In this document: in pieces, positions 41,672-51,161 of the stretch | Numbering within the stretch: the stretch's first letter is position 1 | How the letters are laid out: the number at the start of each line of letters is the position of its first letter | From: Rubeoparvulum massiliense | GTDB lineage: Bacteria; Bacillota; Bacilli; Rubeoparvulales; Rubeoparvulaceae | Assembly: GCF_001049895.1 (NCBI RefSeq) | Contig: NZ_CVPE01000005.1 | Coordinates: 310,001 to 374,000, forward strand | Direction: 5' to 3' | DNA length: 64,000 nucleotides | The notes under the pieces: model-generated | What the model was told of the DNA's origin: nothing | Databases searched by the model: none | Seen by the model: only the letters and a program-made list of their open reading frames with translations | Position numbers and translations under genes: made by a program

Positions 41672-42973
41672 CTACACCTCCTCTATTTCTAAGTTGGGCG
41701 TAGCGCCATACTTGCCGACTAAGTAACCCTTATGGATATTCTCATCTGGATGAGGAGAAAATTCAGTGATGTTATAAATTTCAGAAACTCCTGTTTTTCT
41801 GTTTTTATCTACGAAGTAAATCTGATCGCGACGCAGGACCTCCATATTTAGTAGCTCTGTGTTGTGTGTGGTAAAAACAATCTGAGCTCCGGTCTTATTG
41901 CTGTTTTTGCTTTGATAACGTGCCACGATATACTCTACAAGTAACGGATGCAATTCCTTTTCTAACTCATCGACAATCAAGGTACCTCCGTTAGACAGGG
42001 TTTTTTCGATGGCTGGCGCTAGCGCCATTAAATTTTTCGTACCATCTGATTCATCTGCAAGATCTAGAGGATAATACTTGACTTCTCCTGTCTTAGACAC
42101 ACCGTAATGTAGCGATGTAGCCTTTAGTTCACTGACTCTGAGTCTTGCTTCTGCTTCATTGGGGGTACTAGACAAGGCCTTCATCATATTTTGTAATGCA
42201 GCTTTAATATCTTCTGGGAGGTTTGCTGGTAAATCCTCATGTCTAGACAACTCTTTATTGCTAATCTCAAATCTCATATCTTGAATGCCGAGATCTGCCT
42301 TTTGTGCTGCAGAAACCATTGCCTTTAACATCCCTCGATCCTCTGCATGCTCAAGAATCTGATTCGGAATATCTGTATAATCTCGAGAGAAGACCACACA
42401 CTCACGAAACCATTTCATCGCTGCGATACAAAGTTGATAATTCATTGTGCAGGATACTGCAAAAAAGAGTTGATTTGAGGCCACTGCCTCGCTGATTAGC
42501 TCTTTTTTCTTTTTCTCTGTATCAGTTGGAAAGGAAAAATCCTGACCCTTTCGCTCAAAGATCGTTGCTCTCTTTCCCTTAGGGCTATGATATAGATATT
42601 CCGTTACAATCTTAGCCTTCGTCGCTGAAAAGCCATAGATGTACTTAATACCATCCTGCATATAGGTATATTCAAATGCTGTTGGTTCATTTTGTGAAAC
42701 ATCATCGAGAGAAAAGGGTTGCACAGGAATCGTTGCCTTCTCATGCTGTGTCCGCTGAGCATTACGTACAAACTGTACACCTAACCAAAAGGCTCGAATA
42801 AGGTTGCTCTTTCCGCCACCATTTTTTCCAAATATCGCAGCCGCTGGTAGCACTTTTTTTGACCCATAGGGAATTAAGCAATCCCTATATTCTTTAAGGC
42901 CTGCTGCAACCATAGATAAAACAGCTTCATCTCGGAATGAACGGAAATTGGATACCATAAATTTTATAAGCAT
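41672..42973 (-). CDS. RloA-type AAA ATPase (OLD/AAA15 class)
   Basis: The 433-residue SMC-like ATPase begins IKFMVSNFRSFRDEAVLSM. Walker A is AAAIFGKNGGGKSNLIRA, an inserted helical region (~95-310) follows, then the signature-like ADESDGTKNLMALAPA, Walker B TLIVDELEKELHPLLVEYI and the H-loop IVFTTHNTELL. This is the sensor/motor partner of RloB. AGAAGGGGTGATC precedes the ATG at 42973; an upstream extension to 43042 has no such site. With rloB it forms a two-gene island inserted between spoIIQ and spoIIID. Confidence 0.88.
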   Translation of the reverse strand: MLIKFMVSNFRSFRDEAVLSMVAAGLKEYRDCLIPYGSKKVLPAAAIFGKNGGGKSNLIRAFWLGVQFVRNAQRTQHEKATIPVQPFSLDDVSQNEPTAFEYTYMQDGIKYIYGFSATKAKIVTEYLYHSPKGKRATIFERKGQDFSFPTDTEKKKKELISEAVASNQLFFAVSCTMNYQLCIAAMKWFRECVVFSRDYTDIPNQILEHAEDRGMLKAMVSAAQKADLGIQDMRFEISNKELSRHEDLPANLPEDIKAALQNMMKALSSTPNEAEARLRVSELKATSLHYGVSKTGEVKYYPLDLADESDGTKNLMALAPAIEKTLSNGGTLIVDELEKELHPLLVEYIVARYQSKNSNKTGAQIVFTTHNTELLNMEVLRRDQIYFVDKNRKTGVSEIYNITEFSPHPDENIHKGYLVGKYGATPNLEIEEV

Positions 42974-43138
42974 AAGATCACCCCTTCTAATTCTATTATA
43001 TCCAATATTTAATAAATGCAACTTGTATTTTAGGAAAACCAATAAATAATTGCCATATTTATTAATATTTCATTCGGACCTTGGCGGCACTTTACTCCCG
43101 CCTATAAAGATAAGGATATTAATAAAGCCACAGAGATC

Positions 43139-43181
43139 AAAAAACCCTTTCTGCCATTTCGACAAAAAGGGTCTTTTCCCA
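43139..43181. terminator. Terminator/direct repeat, right copy (after spoIIQ)
   Basis: The same ACCCTTT/AAAGGGT hairpin as at 40948-40991, with two adjacent base differences in the loop. It follows the spoIIQ stop by ~28 bases on the minus strand and ends in TTTTTTGAT. It probably is the original spoIIQ terminator, the other copy being the duplicate, or vice versa. Confidence 0.85.
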
Positions 43182-43208
43182 AGCGAATTTCCTTGTCTAT
43201 CTAGTTGC

Positions 43209-44072
43209 TTATTCGGTCTGTTCCTTCTCATTATTCTGCTGATTCTCTGGTTCTAATTGAGACGCAGGTTCTTGTTCTGGAGTATCCTGATCTTGATCAC
43301 GCTGCTCATCCTGTTGCTTCTCTTCCTTATTCTCCTTCTTCCAGAACTTGCTGAGGATCTCCTCCGCATTGGCAAAGGTGTCGTCCTGAATCACCTCAAA
43401 ATGAAGATGATTCCCAAGCTCCTTCTCAAAGAGATTGCTGCCTGCTTGTCCCAGCAAGGCACCAGCTTGGATCTCATCCCCTTCTTTCACAAGAAGGTTC
43501 TGTAGACTCTGATAAACGGTCTTCAGCTGATCAGTATGCTGGATTTCTACCACATAGCCGGCCAGTACATCCTGCTCAGCCCGAACCACCTTACCAGCTT
43601 GTGCTGCGACCACATCAAAGGATTCGCCATCGGCGCGAGCCAGGTCAACACCATTATGGGGATAGTAGCCATTGGCATATTTCACGATATTGGGTGCTGC
43701 TACATTACCCTCCTGGGCTGCTGCTGGCTGTTCTTGACTCGCCACATAGAATCCCATGATCATCTGGACATCGACGCCTCGAGCAACGGGCCAGCCAAGC
43801 TGACTGCGATCAGCACTAACTGGAATGGCTTCACCATCTTCTAACCAAGGTTGTCCACCGGCTTCACCCTGCAGTTCAGAGTTTGGCTGCTCCTCTGTGG
43901 TGTTGTTCACATTCTGGACTATCATAATGGTAGCTAAGATAATTGCTGCAAGGCCTAAGTATAGGGCTGGGTAAAACCACTTTTTCTTCACATATCTTTG
44001 CCAACCTTGACGCCCCTCCTGTGAGGAAGTCTCTTGTTCATCCATTGGTTTCTTTTGATCTTCTTTGGACAT
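43209..44072 (-). CDS. spoIIQ: SpoIIQ-like M23 (LytM) sporulation protein
   Basis: The 287-residue protein has a charged N-terminus, one membrane helix (~32-52) and a LytM domain (~110-240), followed by a Gln/Glu/Asp-rich tail (~245-287). SpoIIQ lies in the forespore membrane and pairs with SpoIIIAH across the intermembrane space during engulfment. The metal site looks complete: YPHNGVDLA gives HxxxD and NHLHFEV gives HxH. The B. subtilis protein lacks one ligand, so this version may be a working endopeptidase, as in clostridia. Neighbouring spoIID and spoIIID support the identification. Confidence 0.9.
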   Translation of the reverse strand: MSKEDQKKPMDEQETSSQEGRQGWQRYVKKKWFYPALYLGLAAIILATIMIVQNVNNTTEEQPNSELQGEAGGQPWLEDGEAIPVSADRSQLGWPVARGVDVQMIMGFYVASQEQPAAAQEGNVAAPNIVKYANGYYPHNGVDLARADGESFDVVAAQAGKVVRAEQDVLAGYVVEIQHTDQLKTVYQSLQNLLVKEGDEIQAGALLGQAGSNLFEKELGNHLHFEVIQDDTFANAEEILSKFWKKENKEEKQQDEQRDQDQDTPEQEPASQLEPENQQNNEKEQTE

Positions 44073-44204
44073 TTTTAATCACCTCAGCAACATTCTTGCC
44101 CAGGTGACTTCCACTTTATACCTCACCTTCACACTTTTTCAGCAAATTTTTATGGAATAGCCGAGAACACTCGTGGCTTTAGCCATGAGTGGTTCAACCG
44201 TTTG

Positions 44205-45326
44205 TTACTCAAGCTTTGCTAGCTTCGTTCCCTGATAATAATGAAGTAGAATGGCCTCTGCGGTATAGCCTTCCTCCGCCATGCCGGCAGCACCCCATTG
44301 ACTCATTCCCACGCCATGACCGTAGCCATAGGTGATCACCTTCACCTCATCTCCCTCTAGCTCCAGCTGAAAATGAGCCGACTTCAATTGCAGGCGTTCT
44401 CTGATCTCACGTCCGCTCCATGACTTGTCCTCGATGGCATAGGTCTTTACCCGTTTGCCTGTTGTCCAGTTCAACACATGACCCACTGTGGCCATCTGCT
44501 TCCCCTGCTGTCCATTAGAGCCTTGTACTGTCACCGCTGATGCTAGCTTCACACCCAATTCCTGCTCCACGTCACTCCTCTTCATCCGCTTGGTGGTCAC
44601 TGCATGGGGAGAGGCTTGATCCCAGGGTGAGGACACACTCCGCAGATAAGGGAGTGCTTGCTGCCAATATTCCTCCACGTTCTCTGTAAAGCCATTGCTT
44701 GTAGAAAAATATAGAGCAAGAATGGGCTTCCCCTCATAGGTAAGGATCTGATTCTCAGTGGCGGTCACTGCCCCCTGCACCTTCTGCCAGTTCTGTTCAT
44801 ACTGGGCGCCCCAGCGGTCTCGTAATCCCTCTTCATCTAAATAGACTTGATCCTTCACCTGATCGCTAAGAATGGTTGAACCCTTCCCATGATAGACCGC
44901 ATAGGTTCGGGCTGCGATAGCCTGAGCCTTCAAGGCCTCCAAGGGAAATTCTGCGGGCATCTCCGCCGCTACCACGCCCGCTACATACTGATCGAGAGGG
45001 AGGGTTTCTACCTTTCCATTATTACTTCGCTTCAGCTTAACGAACCATTCTCCTCCCTCCTGCTCACCTGTATTGAGAATCTTCCATTGTAGGGCTCGCC
45101 CTGACGCCGATGCAGATATTGATTCTGAGCCGATCATTGCTCCTACCTCGAGATTAGTAGCTCCTTGGGAATGAGAGGGGCTCGGCTCCACCCCTGAATC
45201 AGCACCTGCTGCTGCTGTCCACCAAGCCGTCAAAGCTGGGACAAGCAAGAGCATGAGGGCTGTTCCTGTAAGATAGAGAAGCCATGGCAGGCTCCGCTCC
45301 CAATGACGCTTTCTCCTTCTGAACAT
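44205..45326 (-). CDS. spoIID: Stage II sporulation protein SpoIID (lytic transglycosylase)
   Basis: The 373-residue protein has one N-terminal membrane helix (~13-36) and a SpoIID domain (~95-370): LPLDQYVAGVVAAEMPAEFPLEALKAQAIAARTYA with the catalytic Glu in AAEMP, YFSTSNGFTENVEEYWQ, and the ending YGYGHGVGMSQWGAAGMAEEGYTAEAILLHYY. It degrades denuded septal glycan with SpoIIM and SpoIIP in engulfment. AAGGAGG precedes the ATG. The order murA... spoIID spoIIQ spoIIID is that of many Bacillales, but here murA is separated from spoIID by the peptide-salvage cluster. Confidence 0.95.
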   Translation of the reverse strand: MFRRRKRHWERSLPWLLYLTGTALMLLLVPALTAWWTAAAGADSGVEPSPSHSQGATNLEVGAMIGSESISASASGRALQWKILNTGEQEGGEWFVKLKRSNNGKVETLPLDQYVAGVVAAEMPAEFPLEALKAQAIAARTYAVYHGKGSTILSDQVKDQVYLDEEGLRDRWGAQYEQNWQKVQGAVTATENQILTYEGKPILALYFSTSNGFTENVEEYWQQALPYLRSVSSPWDQASPHAVTTKRMKRSDVEQELGVKLASAVTVQGSNGQQGKQMATVGHVLNWTTGKRVKTYAIEDKSWSGREIRERLQLKSAHFQLELEGDEVKVITYGYGHGVGMSQWGAAGMAEEGYTAEAILLHYYQGTKLAKLE

Positions 45327-45450
45327 GAAAAGACGCCTCCTTCTACGACTCTCTCAGCTTCTGCTCTTCTCTTCTTCCAACCTATGCTGGGACAAGAAAG
45401 AATAGACGAGAAACTGTATCATCGTGAAGGAAGCGCCGCGAACTCTCCCC

Positions 45451-46407
45451 TTATACCACAGGGGATGACTTGCTTACCGGAGAATCCTTGCTTACCAGCG
45501 TTCGGTTCTCTGTATCCAATTGGCAGAGTAGGCCGATGGGGATGACACCGGTTGGCTCACAATGACCTACTTGTAAGCCGCCCATCACCGGTTTTCCCAA
45601 GGGTTGGAGGTAATGACGTAGCACCTCTTCGAGACTGAAGGAATGATTATGCCGTGCTGGCTCACATTGCTGAAAGTCGCCGATTAGGAATCCTGCACAA
45701 GCGTCCAGCTTCCCTGCTTGCTGCAGTTGATTCAGCATCCGATCAATACGGTAGGGCTCCTCATTCACCTCTTCGAGAAATAGTAATGCTCCCCTGGTAT
45801 CTAGCTCATAGGGTGTACCGAGGGTACTGGTGAGTAAGGTGAGATTTCCCCCTAGAATGGGACCCTCTGCTTTCCCCTCCACCCAGACCCAAAGAGAATC
45901 TGTCACTTCTCCATGCTCACCATATTCATAGGGCTTCACCTCTTGCAGGAGCTGGAGACTCTGCCAGGTAGGAGATTGGTATGGCGCCTTACCTAGATCA
46001 GTACTCAGCATGGGTCCGTGGAAAGTGACAAGACCTGTGCGCTGATAGATAAGATTAAGCAAAAATGTAAGATCGCTATAGCCCCAGATAATTTTCGGAT
46101 TGGCAGCGATGACCTCGAAGTCCAGGTATGGAACCATGCGAGCACAGCCATAGCCGCCACGGACAGCCAGGATGGCTTTCACCTCAGGATCGGCGAAGAG
46201 CTGTTGGAGTTCTAGCGCCCGCTCCTCATCTGAGCCTGCCAGATAACACCATTGCCGTTCGAGACTGCTCCCCCGCTTCACCTGAAAGCCTTGCTCCTCA
46301 AGGAAGCTAATGGCTCGTGCCGCTTCCTCGAAGGACCTGGTAGGACTGGCTGGTGCCACGAGCCCGATGGTATCTCCTGGTTGAAGCTGACGCGGTATGA
46401 CCATCAT
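45451..46407 (-). CDS. ykfA: L,D-carboxypeptidase (LdcA/YkfA, S66 family)
   Basis: The 318-residue serine carboxypeptidase has nucleophile Ser in KIIWGYSDLTFLLN, Glu in LLFLEEVNEEPYRIDRML and His in GGLQVGHCEPTGVIPIG, the S66 triad. It would remove D-Ala (or similar) from the L-DAP stem of murein tetrapeptides in the cytoplasm. Start at the ATG (46407) that overlaps the stop of dppE by 4 bases (ATGA); the longer frame to 46422 is less likely. It is the last gene of the murein-peptide operon, as ykfA/ldcA in similar clusters. Confidence 0.9.
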   Translation of the reverse strand: MMVIPRQLQPGDTIGLVAPASPTRSFEEAARAISFLEEQGFQVKRGSSLERQWCYLAGSDEERALELQQLFADPEVKAILAVRGGYGCARMVPYLDFEVIAANPKIIWGYSDLTFLLNLIYQRTGLVTFHGPMLSTDLGKAPYQSPTWQSLQLLQEVKPYEYGEHGEVTDSLWVWVEGKAEGPILGGNLTLLTSTLGTPYELDTRGALLFLEEVNEEPYRIDRMLNQLQQAGKLDACAGFLIGDFQQCEPARHNHSFSLEEVLRHYLQPLGKPVMGGLQVGHCEPTGVIPIGLLCQLDTENRTLVSKDSPVSKSSPVV

Positions 46408-48062
46408 GGGAGATCGGCCCATTTCAGTTCGAGATAGCCTACAGGATGACGAACGATCCCAGTCACCTCTGGCTTCTGTAGCAGATTACGGTTGTAGAAA
46501 TAGAGGGGAAGAATGGGGGACTCCTCCATTAAAATCTTCTCCGCTTGATACATGAGCTCAAAGCGCTGCTTCTCATCGGTCGCAGCCAGGATCTCATTGA
46601 GGAGCTGATCATAGGTGGCATTGCTCCAACCGGTCCGATTCATGGAATCGCCACCCCGATACCCTTCCAAGTAGTTGATGGGATCCGCATAGTCGGCTAA
46701 GAAGGAGGAACGGTTAAATTGGAGCTCCAACGCCTTCTGGGCTGCTAAGTGCACCTTCCACTCCGTATTCTCCAGCTTCATCTCGATGCCCAGATGCTCC
46801 TTAATCATCTGCTGCATGGCTTCAGCAATCTGCTTATGGGCATCGCTGGTATTATAGGTAAGGGTAACGGGCGGTAGTGTGGTATATCCCTCCTCCTTCA
46901 TTCCTTCCTCTAAGAGTCGCTTCGCCTCTGCTGGATCAAATTTGATCAGAGCACCATTGGTCTGGCGGAAATCTTGCCCCTCACTGTCGAGGAAGCCGGT
47001 GGAGACGAAGCCGTAGGCTGGTTCCACACCACCCTTCACAATAAACTTGGTGATCTGCTCCCGATCGATGGCCATGCTAAAGGCCTGACGAATCTTCTGA
47101 TTCTGGAACGGTTCCATGGTAAGATTGAATCGATAGAAATAGGTCCCTGATTGCGGTGCAATGACCAGCTCTGCACTGGTAGCCAACTGATCTGCTAGAT
47201 CACCAGGTACTCCAGAGGTGTGAAGCTGCCCTGCTTGATACATCTGGTACTCTGTATCTCCATCGGAGATCATATGCCAGACCACCTCATCGAGCTTCAC
47301 ATTGGCCACATCCCAGTAATGCTCGTTCTTCTCCGCGATCATCTTCTCCTCATGGACCCACTCCTTCAGCTTGAAGGGACCATTGCTCACGAAGGTAACG
47401 GCATTCTTATGCCAATCTGCATTGGCTTCTGCTGTTGCTTGGTGGACGGGGAAGAAGACCGGCATAGAAGCAATATGCAGAAAATAGCCCTGAGGCTGAC
47501 GGAGCTTCACCTCTAATGTGGTGGCATCAAGGGCCTTCACCTGCATCTCATCACGTGTACCCTCGCCATTATTAAAGGCCTCAGCCCCTTCAATATTGTA
47601 GGTGAGGAAAGCTGCTGTAGAGGCTACTTCAGGATCAGCAATGCGCTTCCAAGCGTATTCAAAGTCATGGGCGGTAACCGGTTCGCCATTAGACCATTTC
47701 GCATCCTCACGAAGATAGAAGGTATAGACCCTACCGTCCTCACTCAGCTTCCAGTCCTTGGCCATGGCTGGGTGCGGTGTATGATCTGCACCGAGACGCG
47801 TTAAACCTTCCATGAGATTATTCAAGATGTTATAAGAGACCTCATCAAAAGCAATAGGGGGGTCAAAGGAGGTAGGTTCATCCCCATTATTTAAGATCAG
47901 AACCTTTCGTTGCGCTGCCTCTTTCCCTGGATCGGTGGGACTTTCATTTGCAGAGCCCTTTGGATCCGACGTACCATCTGTGGTTTTCCCTGTGGTGCAA
48001 CCGCTTACAACAAAGATGATACATAAAACTACAAGAAGCCACCAACTGCTCTTCCTTTTCAA
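46404..48062 (-). CDS. dppE: Peptide-binding lipoprotein DppE
   Basis: The 552-residue SBP family 5 protein has a lipoprotein signal MKRKSSWWLLVVLCIIFVVSGC. The mature part has LMEGLTRLGADHTPHPAMA, WSNGEPVTAHDFEYAWKRI, FVSNGPFKLKEWVH, AFSMAIDREQITKFIVKG and the C-terminal SFLADYADPINYLEGYRGG. TTG at 48062 is chosen because AAGGAGAG lies 6 bases upstream and the signal peptide then starts normally; ATG at 48080 has no adequate site. It belongs with DppBCD downstream/upstream in the same operon, presumably binding murein tripeptides or D-Ala dipeptides. Confidence 0.92.
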   Translation of the reverse strand: MKRKSSWWLLVVLCIIFVVSGCTTGKTTDGTSDPKGSANESPTDPGKEAAQRKVLILNNGDEPTSFDPPIAFDEVSYNILNNLMEGLTRLGADHTPHPAMAKDWKLSEDGRVYTFYLREDAKWSNGEPVTAHDFEYAWKRIADPEVASTAAFLTYNIEGAEAFNNGEGTRDEMQVKALDATTLEVKLRQPQGYFLHIASMPVFFPVHQATAEANADWHKNAVTFVSNGPFKLKEWVHEEKMIAEKNEHYWDVANVKLDEVVWHMISDGDTEYQMYQAGQLHTSGVPGDLADQLATSAELVIAPQSGTYFYRFNLTMEPFQNQKIRQAFSMAIDREQITKFIVKGGVEPAYGFVSTGFLDSEGQDFRQTNGALIKFDPAEAKRLLEEGMKEEGYTTLPPVTLTYNTSDAHKQIAEAMQQMIKEHLGIEMKLENTEWKVHLAAQKALELQFNRSSFLADYADPINYLEGYRGGDSMNRTGWSNATYDQLLNEILAATDEKQRFELMYQAEKILMEESPILPLYFYNRNLLQKPEVTGIVRHPVGYLELKWADLP

Positions 48063-48085
48063 TTCAATCTCTCCTTCCATTCCTC

Positions 48086-49177
48086 TTATTCATGCTTACC
48101 AAAGGTCATCTTCACTTTCGTCTCCGCTACTCGCTGAAGGGGATGACCACTTCGAGCCTCTTGCTGTTCGCGGATCCCTGCTGCAAAATGAGGAAACAAC
48201 TGTTGACCACGGGGATCCTGTAACCAGCAGGCAACATAATGAGTGGGTCGCACCCGTGTACGAGGTGGCGCCAAGTGCACACATGCTTCCATAGCATAGG
48301 GGCAACGTGCTACAAAGGCACAGCCTGGCGGGGGTGCGAAGAGATCAGGTGGTACACCAGGGATGGGCTGCAATACTTTCTTTGTCCAATCGAGGCGCGG
48401 AACAGAATGCAATAACCCACGGGTGTACGGATGCTGGGCACGATAAAAAAGCTCCTCCGTCTTTCCCTCCTCCACCACCTGACCTGCATACATGACCAAT
48501 GTACGATCGGCAATGCCTGCTACCACGCCAAGATCATGGGTAATGAGGAGCAATGCCACCCCGATCTTGGCTTGGAGCTCTTGGAATAGTTCGAGGATCT
48601 GTGCTTGGATGGTCACGTCCAGGGCTGTGGTAGGCTCATCGGCAATAATGATGGCAGGTTCACAGATAAGCGCCATAGCAATCATGATGCGCTGTCGCAT
48701 CCCACCGCTAAACTGATGAGGATACTGCTTCAGCCTCGTCTCTGGAGCAGGGATTCCCACAAGCTGCAACATCTCCAAGGCCAGCGTACGTGCTTTCTTT
48801 CGCGATACCTGACGGTGCTTCCGCAGCCCTTCTGTAAGCTGCTCACCAATGGTGATGGTAGGATTGAGGGAAGTCATAGGATCCTGAAAGATCATGGCGA
48901 TCTCAGCGCCGCGGATCCTGCGCATCTCCTCCTCCCCCATGGAGAGAAGCTCTTGACCGCGGAAGCGAATACTCCCCTGTGTGATGCGCCCAGGAGGTGT
49001 GGGGATGAGCTGCATGATGCTCTGTGCGGTCACGCTCTTTCCACAGCCAGACTCTCCCACGATGGCTACAGTCTCTCCCTGTCGGATGGTGAGATTGACA
49101 CCACGAACCGCCTTCACGGTACCTCCATAGGTTTGAAACGCTACATGTAGATCCTCCACTTCAAGGATGGTATCCAT
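48086..49177 (-). CDS. dppD: Dipeptide ABC transporter ATPase DppD
   Basis: The 363-residue ATPase has GESGCGKSV, MIFQDPMTSLNPTI, FSGGMRQRIMIAMAL, IIIADEPTTALDVT and the peptide-importer tail GCAFVARCPYAMEACVH. The operon has one ATPase only, as in the B. subtilis dppABCDE locus, unlike the two-ATPase operon at 26371-28492. The last ~50 residues form an unusual basic/Gln-rich tail after HYVACWL. Start ATG after GGAGGGAAGGG. Confidence 0.93.
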   Translation of the reverse strand: MDTILEVEDLHVAFQTYGGTVKAVRGVNLTIRQGETVAIVGESGCGKSVTAQSIMQLIPTPPGRITQGSIRFRGQELLSMGEEEMRRIRGAEIAMIFQDPMTSLNPTITIGEQLTEGLRKHRQVSRKKARTLALEMLQLVGIPAPETRLKQYPHQFSGGMRQRIMIAMALICEPAIIIADEPTTALDVTIQAQILELFQELQAKIGVALLLITHDLGVVAGIADRTLVMYAGQVVEEGKTEELFYRAQHPYTRGLLHSVPRLDWTKKVLQPIPGVPPDLFAPPPGCAFVARCPYAMEACVHLAPPRTRVRPTHYVACWLQDPRGQQLFPHFAAGIREQQEARSGHPLQRVAETKVKMTFGKHE

Positions 49178-49246
49178 CCCTTCCCTCCTTCCTTATGCGA
49201 ATATGAATATGATTTTGCTCGCTTTTTGCTTCATCCTTGCTTAGCC

Positions 49247-50161
49247 TTAACGGAGACGTGGATCTAGCGCATCCTGGAGCCCATCGCCAAACAGATTGAA
49301 GGCGAGCATGGTCAAGGAGATAAAGAAAGCTGGGAAAAAGAGGCGCCACCAATGGCCTGAGAGAATGGTGCCTAACGCATCATTGGCCATGGTACCCCAG
49401 CTGGCAATGGGAGCCTGTACGCCTAAGCCTAAGAAGCTTAAGAAAGCCTCTGCAAAGATGGCAGCAGGTACGGTGAGCGTCATCTGCACAATGATGGGAC
49501 CCATGGTATTGGGAATGAGATGGCGAAAGATGACACGTGGGCTTGATGCGCCTAATGTGCGAGCAGCCAGCACATATTCATTACTCTTAAGCTGCAGCAT
49601 CTGGCCCCGTACGATCCGTGCCATCCCTACCCAGCCTGTAATCGTGAGGGCAACGATGATGGTTGTAAGTCCCGGCTCCATCACCACCATAAGGAGGATC
49701 ACCACAAGAAGATGGGGTAAGCCATAGAGGACATCCACAATCCGCATCATCCAGTTATCTACACGACCGCCAAGATAGCCACTGAATCCACCATAGACCA
49801 CGCCGATCACCACATCGATGAGGGCAGCCATCATTCCAATAAAGAGGGAGATTCTTGCGCCATACCAGGTACGGGCAAACATATCCCGTCCAAGATGGTC
49901 CGTGCCAAACCAATGCTCGCTGGAAGGTGGTTGATTCTGATCTTCTAGTACTTGCTGCTCATAGCCATAAGGCACCATGAGGGGACCGATGATGGCCATA
50001 AAGATTAACAGTAGGATGACGATGAGACCGATAAAGGCCATACGGCTCTCCATTAAGCGTTGCCATACATCCTGCCAGTAGCTACGGCTTGGCCGAACGA
50101 TGAGATTCTGTTCCGCTACTTCAATCTGTCGTGGAACGAAATAATGATCCGGTGCTTGCAT
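49247..50161 (-). CDS. dppC: Dipeptide ABC transporter permease DppC
   Basis: The 304-residue permease has an OppC-type N-terminal segment, WFGTDHLGRDMFARTWYGARISL, about six helices and the coupling motif EYVLAARTLGASSPRVIFRHLIPNT. The C-terminus ends FNLFGDGLQDALDPRLR. A 3-base gap to dppB upstream indicates a shared transcript. With DppB it forms the channel for peptides supplied by DppE. Confidence 0.93.
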   Translation of the reverse strand: MQAPDHYFVPRQIEVAEQNLIVRPSRSYWQDVWQRLMESRMAFIGLIVILLLIFMAIIGPLMVPYGYEQQVLEDQNQPPSSEHWFGTDHLGRDMFARTWYGARISLFIGMMAALIDVVIGVVYGGFSGYLGGRVDNWMMRIVDVLYGLPHLLVVILLMVVMEPGLTTIIVALTITGWVGMARIVRGQMLQLKSNEYVLAARTLGASSPRVIFRHLIPNTMGPIIVQMTLTVPAAIFAEAFLSFLGLGVQAPIASWGTMANDALGTILSGHWWRLFFPAFFISLTMLAFNLFGDGLQDALDPRLR

Positions 50162-50164
50162 CGC

Positions 50165-51094
50165 TTACTCCCCTTTCTGATCCAGACGAATCCGTGGATC
50201 TAGGAGACTATAAGCCAGATCCACTACCAGCATCATCAGGATGAAGAAGCTACTGTAGAGGACGGTGGTTCCCATAATGGTGGGATAATCACGATTGTTA
50301 ATACTCTCCACAAAGTATCCTCCGATTCCAGGAACAGCGAAGATCTTCTCGATGACGAAGCTCCCTGTTAGAATACCTGGAATCAAGGCGCCTAGGAGCG
50401 TCACCACCGGTAGCAAAGCATTGCGCAGCGCATGCTTCAGCACGATCACCACGGGGTGAAGTCCTTTGGCACGAGCGGTTCGGATATAATCCTGTGTTAA
50501 GACCTCCAGCATATTGGATCTAGTGAGACGGGCGATGATGGCGAGGGGACCAAAGGTGAGCGCCAAGGCTGGAAGCACAATATGGAGCGGTGTCCCCCAG
50601 GTGGCTACCGGCAAGAGATTCCATTCTACGGCGAGGTATTTCTTCAGCAATGCTGCCATGATGAAATTGGGCACGGAGATCCCAATGACCGCCACCACCA
50701 TCGCTCCATAATCCAGGAGACGGTTATGACGGAGGGCAGCGATCACTCCCAGTGTAATCCCGGTAATGGTCGCCACTAGTAGCGCCCAAAATCCTAGCTC
50801 CAAGGAGACGGGAAAGCCGCTGGCCAGCATCTGATTTACCGTCTGTGTATCCTTCACCAGTGAAGGGCCAAAATCCAAGGTTAAGATGGACCTGAGATAG
50901 GAGAAATACTGGATCATATAGGGTTGATCCAGCTGATAGTAGGCGCGGATATTCTGCATCACCACTTCATTGCTGGAACGTTCCTTCTCAAAGGGATCAC
51001 CTGGTGCCAGATGCATGAGAATAAAGGTAAGGGTGATAATCACCCAGAGGGCTAACACCATGGCGATGAAGCGTTGTAGTAGATACCGTTTCAA
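50165..51094 (-). CDS. dppB: Dipeptide ABC transporter permease DppB
   Basis: The ~309-residue permease begins MKRYLLQRFIAMVLALWVIITLTF; the TTG at 51094 follows AGGAGGGGG. Features are FGPSLVKDTQTVNQML, IGISVPNFIMAALL, and the coupling motif DYIRTARAKGLHPVVIVLKHALRNAL. The end is typical: ILMMLVVDLAYSLLDPRIRL. The frame extends 18 codons upstream but without a usable site. The gene lies ~65 bases after dppA. Confidence 0.93.
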   Translation of the reverse strand: MKRYLLQRFIAMVLALWVIITLTFILMHLAPGDPFEKERSSNEVVMQNIRAYYQLDQPYMIQYFSYLRSILTLDFGPSLVKDTQTVNQMLASGFPVSLELGFWALLVATITGITLGVIAALRHNRLLDYGAMVVAVIGISVPNFIMAALLKKYLAVEWNLLPVATWGTPLHIVLPALALTFGPLAIIARLTRSNMLEVLTQDYIRTARAKGLHPVVIVLKHALRNALLPVVTLLGALIPGILTGSFVIEKIFAVPGIGGYFVESINNRDYPTIMGTTVLYSSFFILMMLVVDLAYSLLDPRIRLDQKGE

Positions 51095-51161
51095 GCATGA
51101 CCCCCTCCTTTCTGGTGATGGGCGGGAATAACTTGTACACCAAACCAACTTCCTTAGTACA

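Noticed and set aside
40948-43181. Composite transposon carrying RloA/RloB
   Set aside because: The flanking repeats contain no transposase and are hairpin terminators only; no inverted terminal repeats or short target duplications were found.
49296-49727. 143-residue plus-strand open frame
   Set aside because: It lies entirely within dppC on the other strand, has biased composition typical of an antisense shadow, and lacks a ribosome-binding site.
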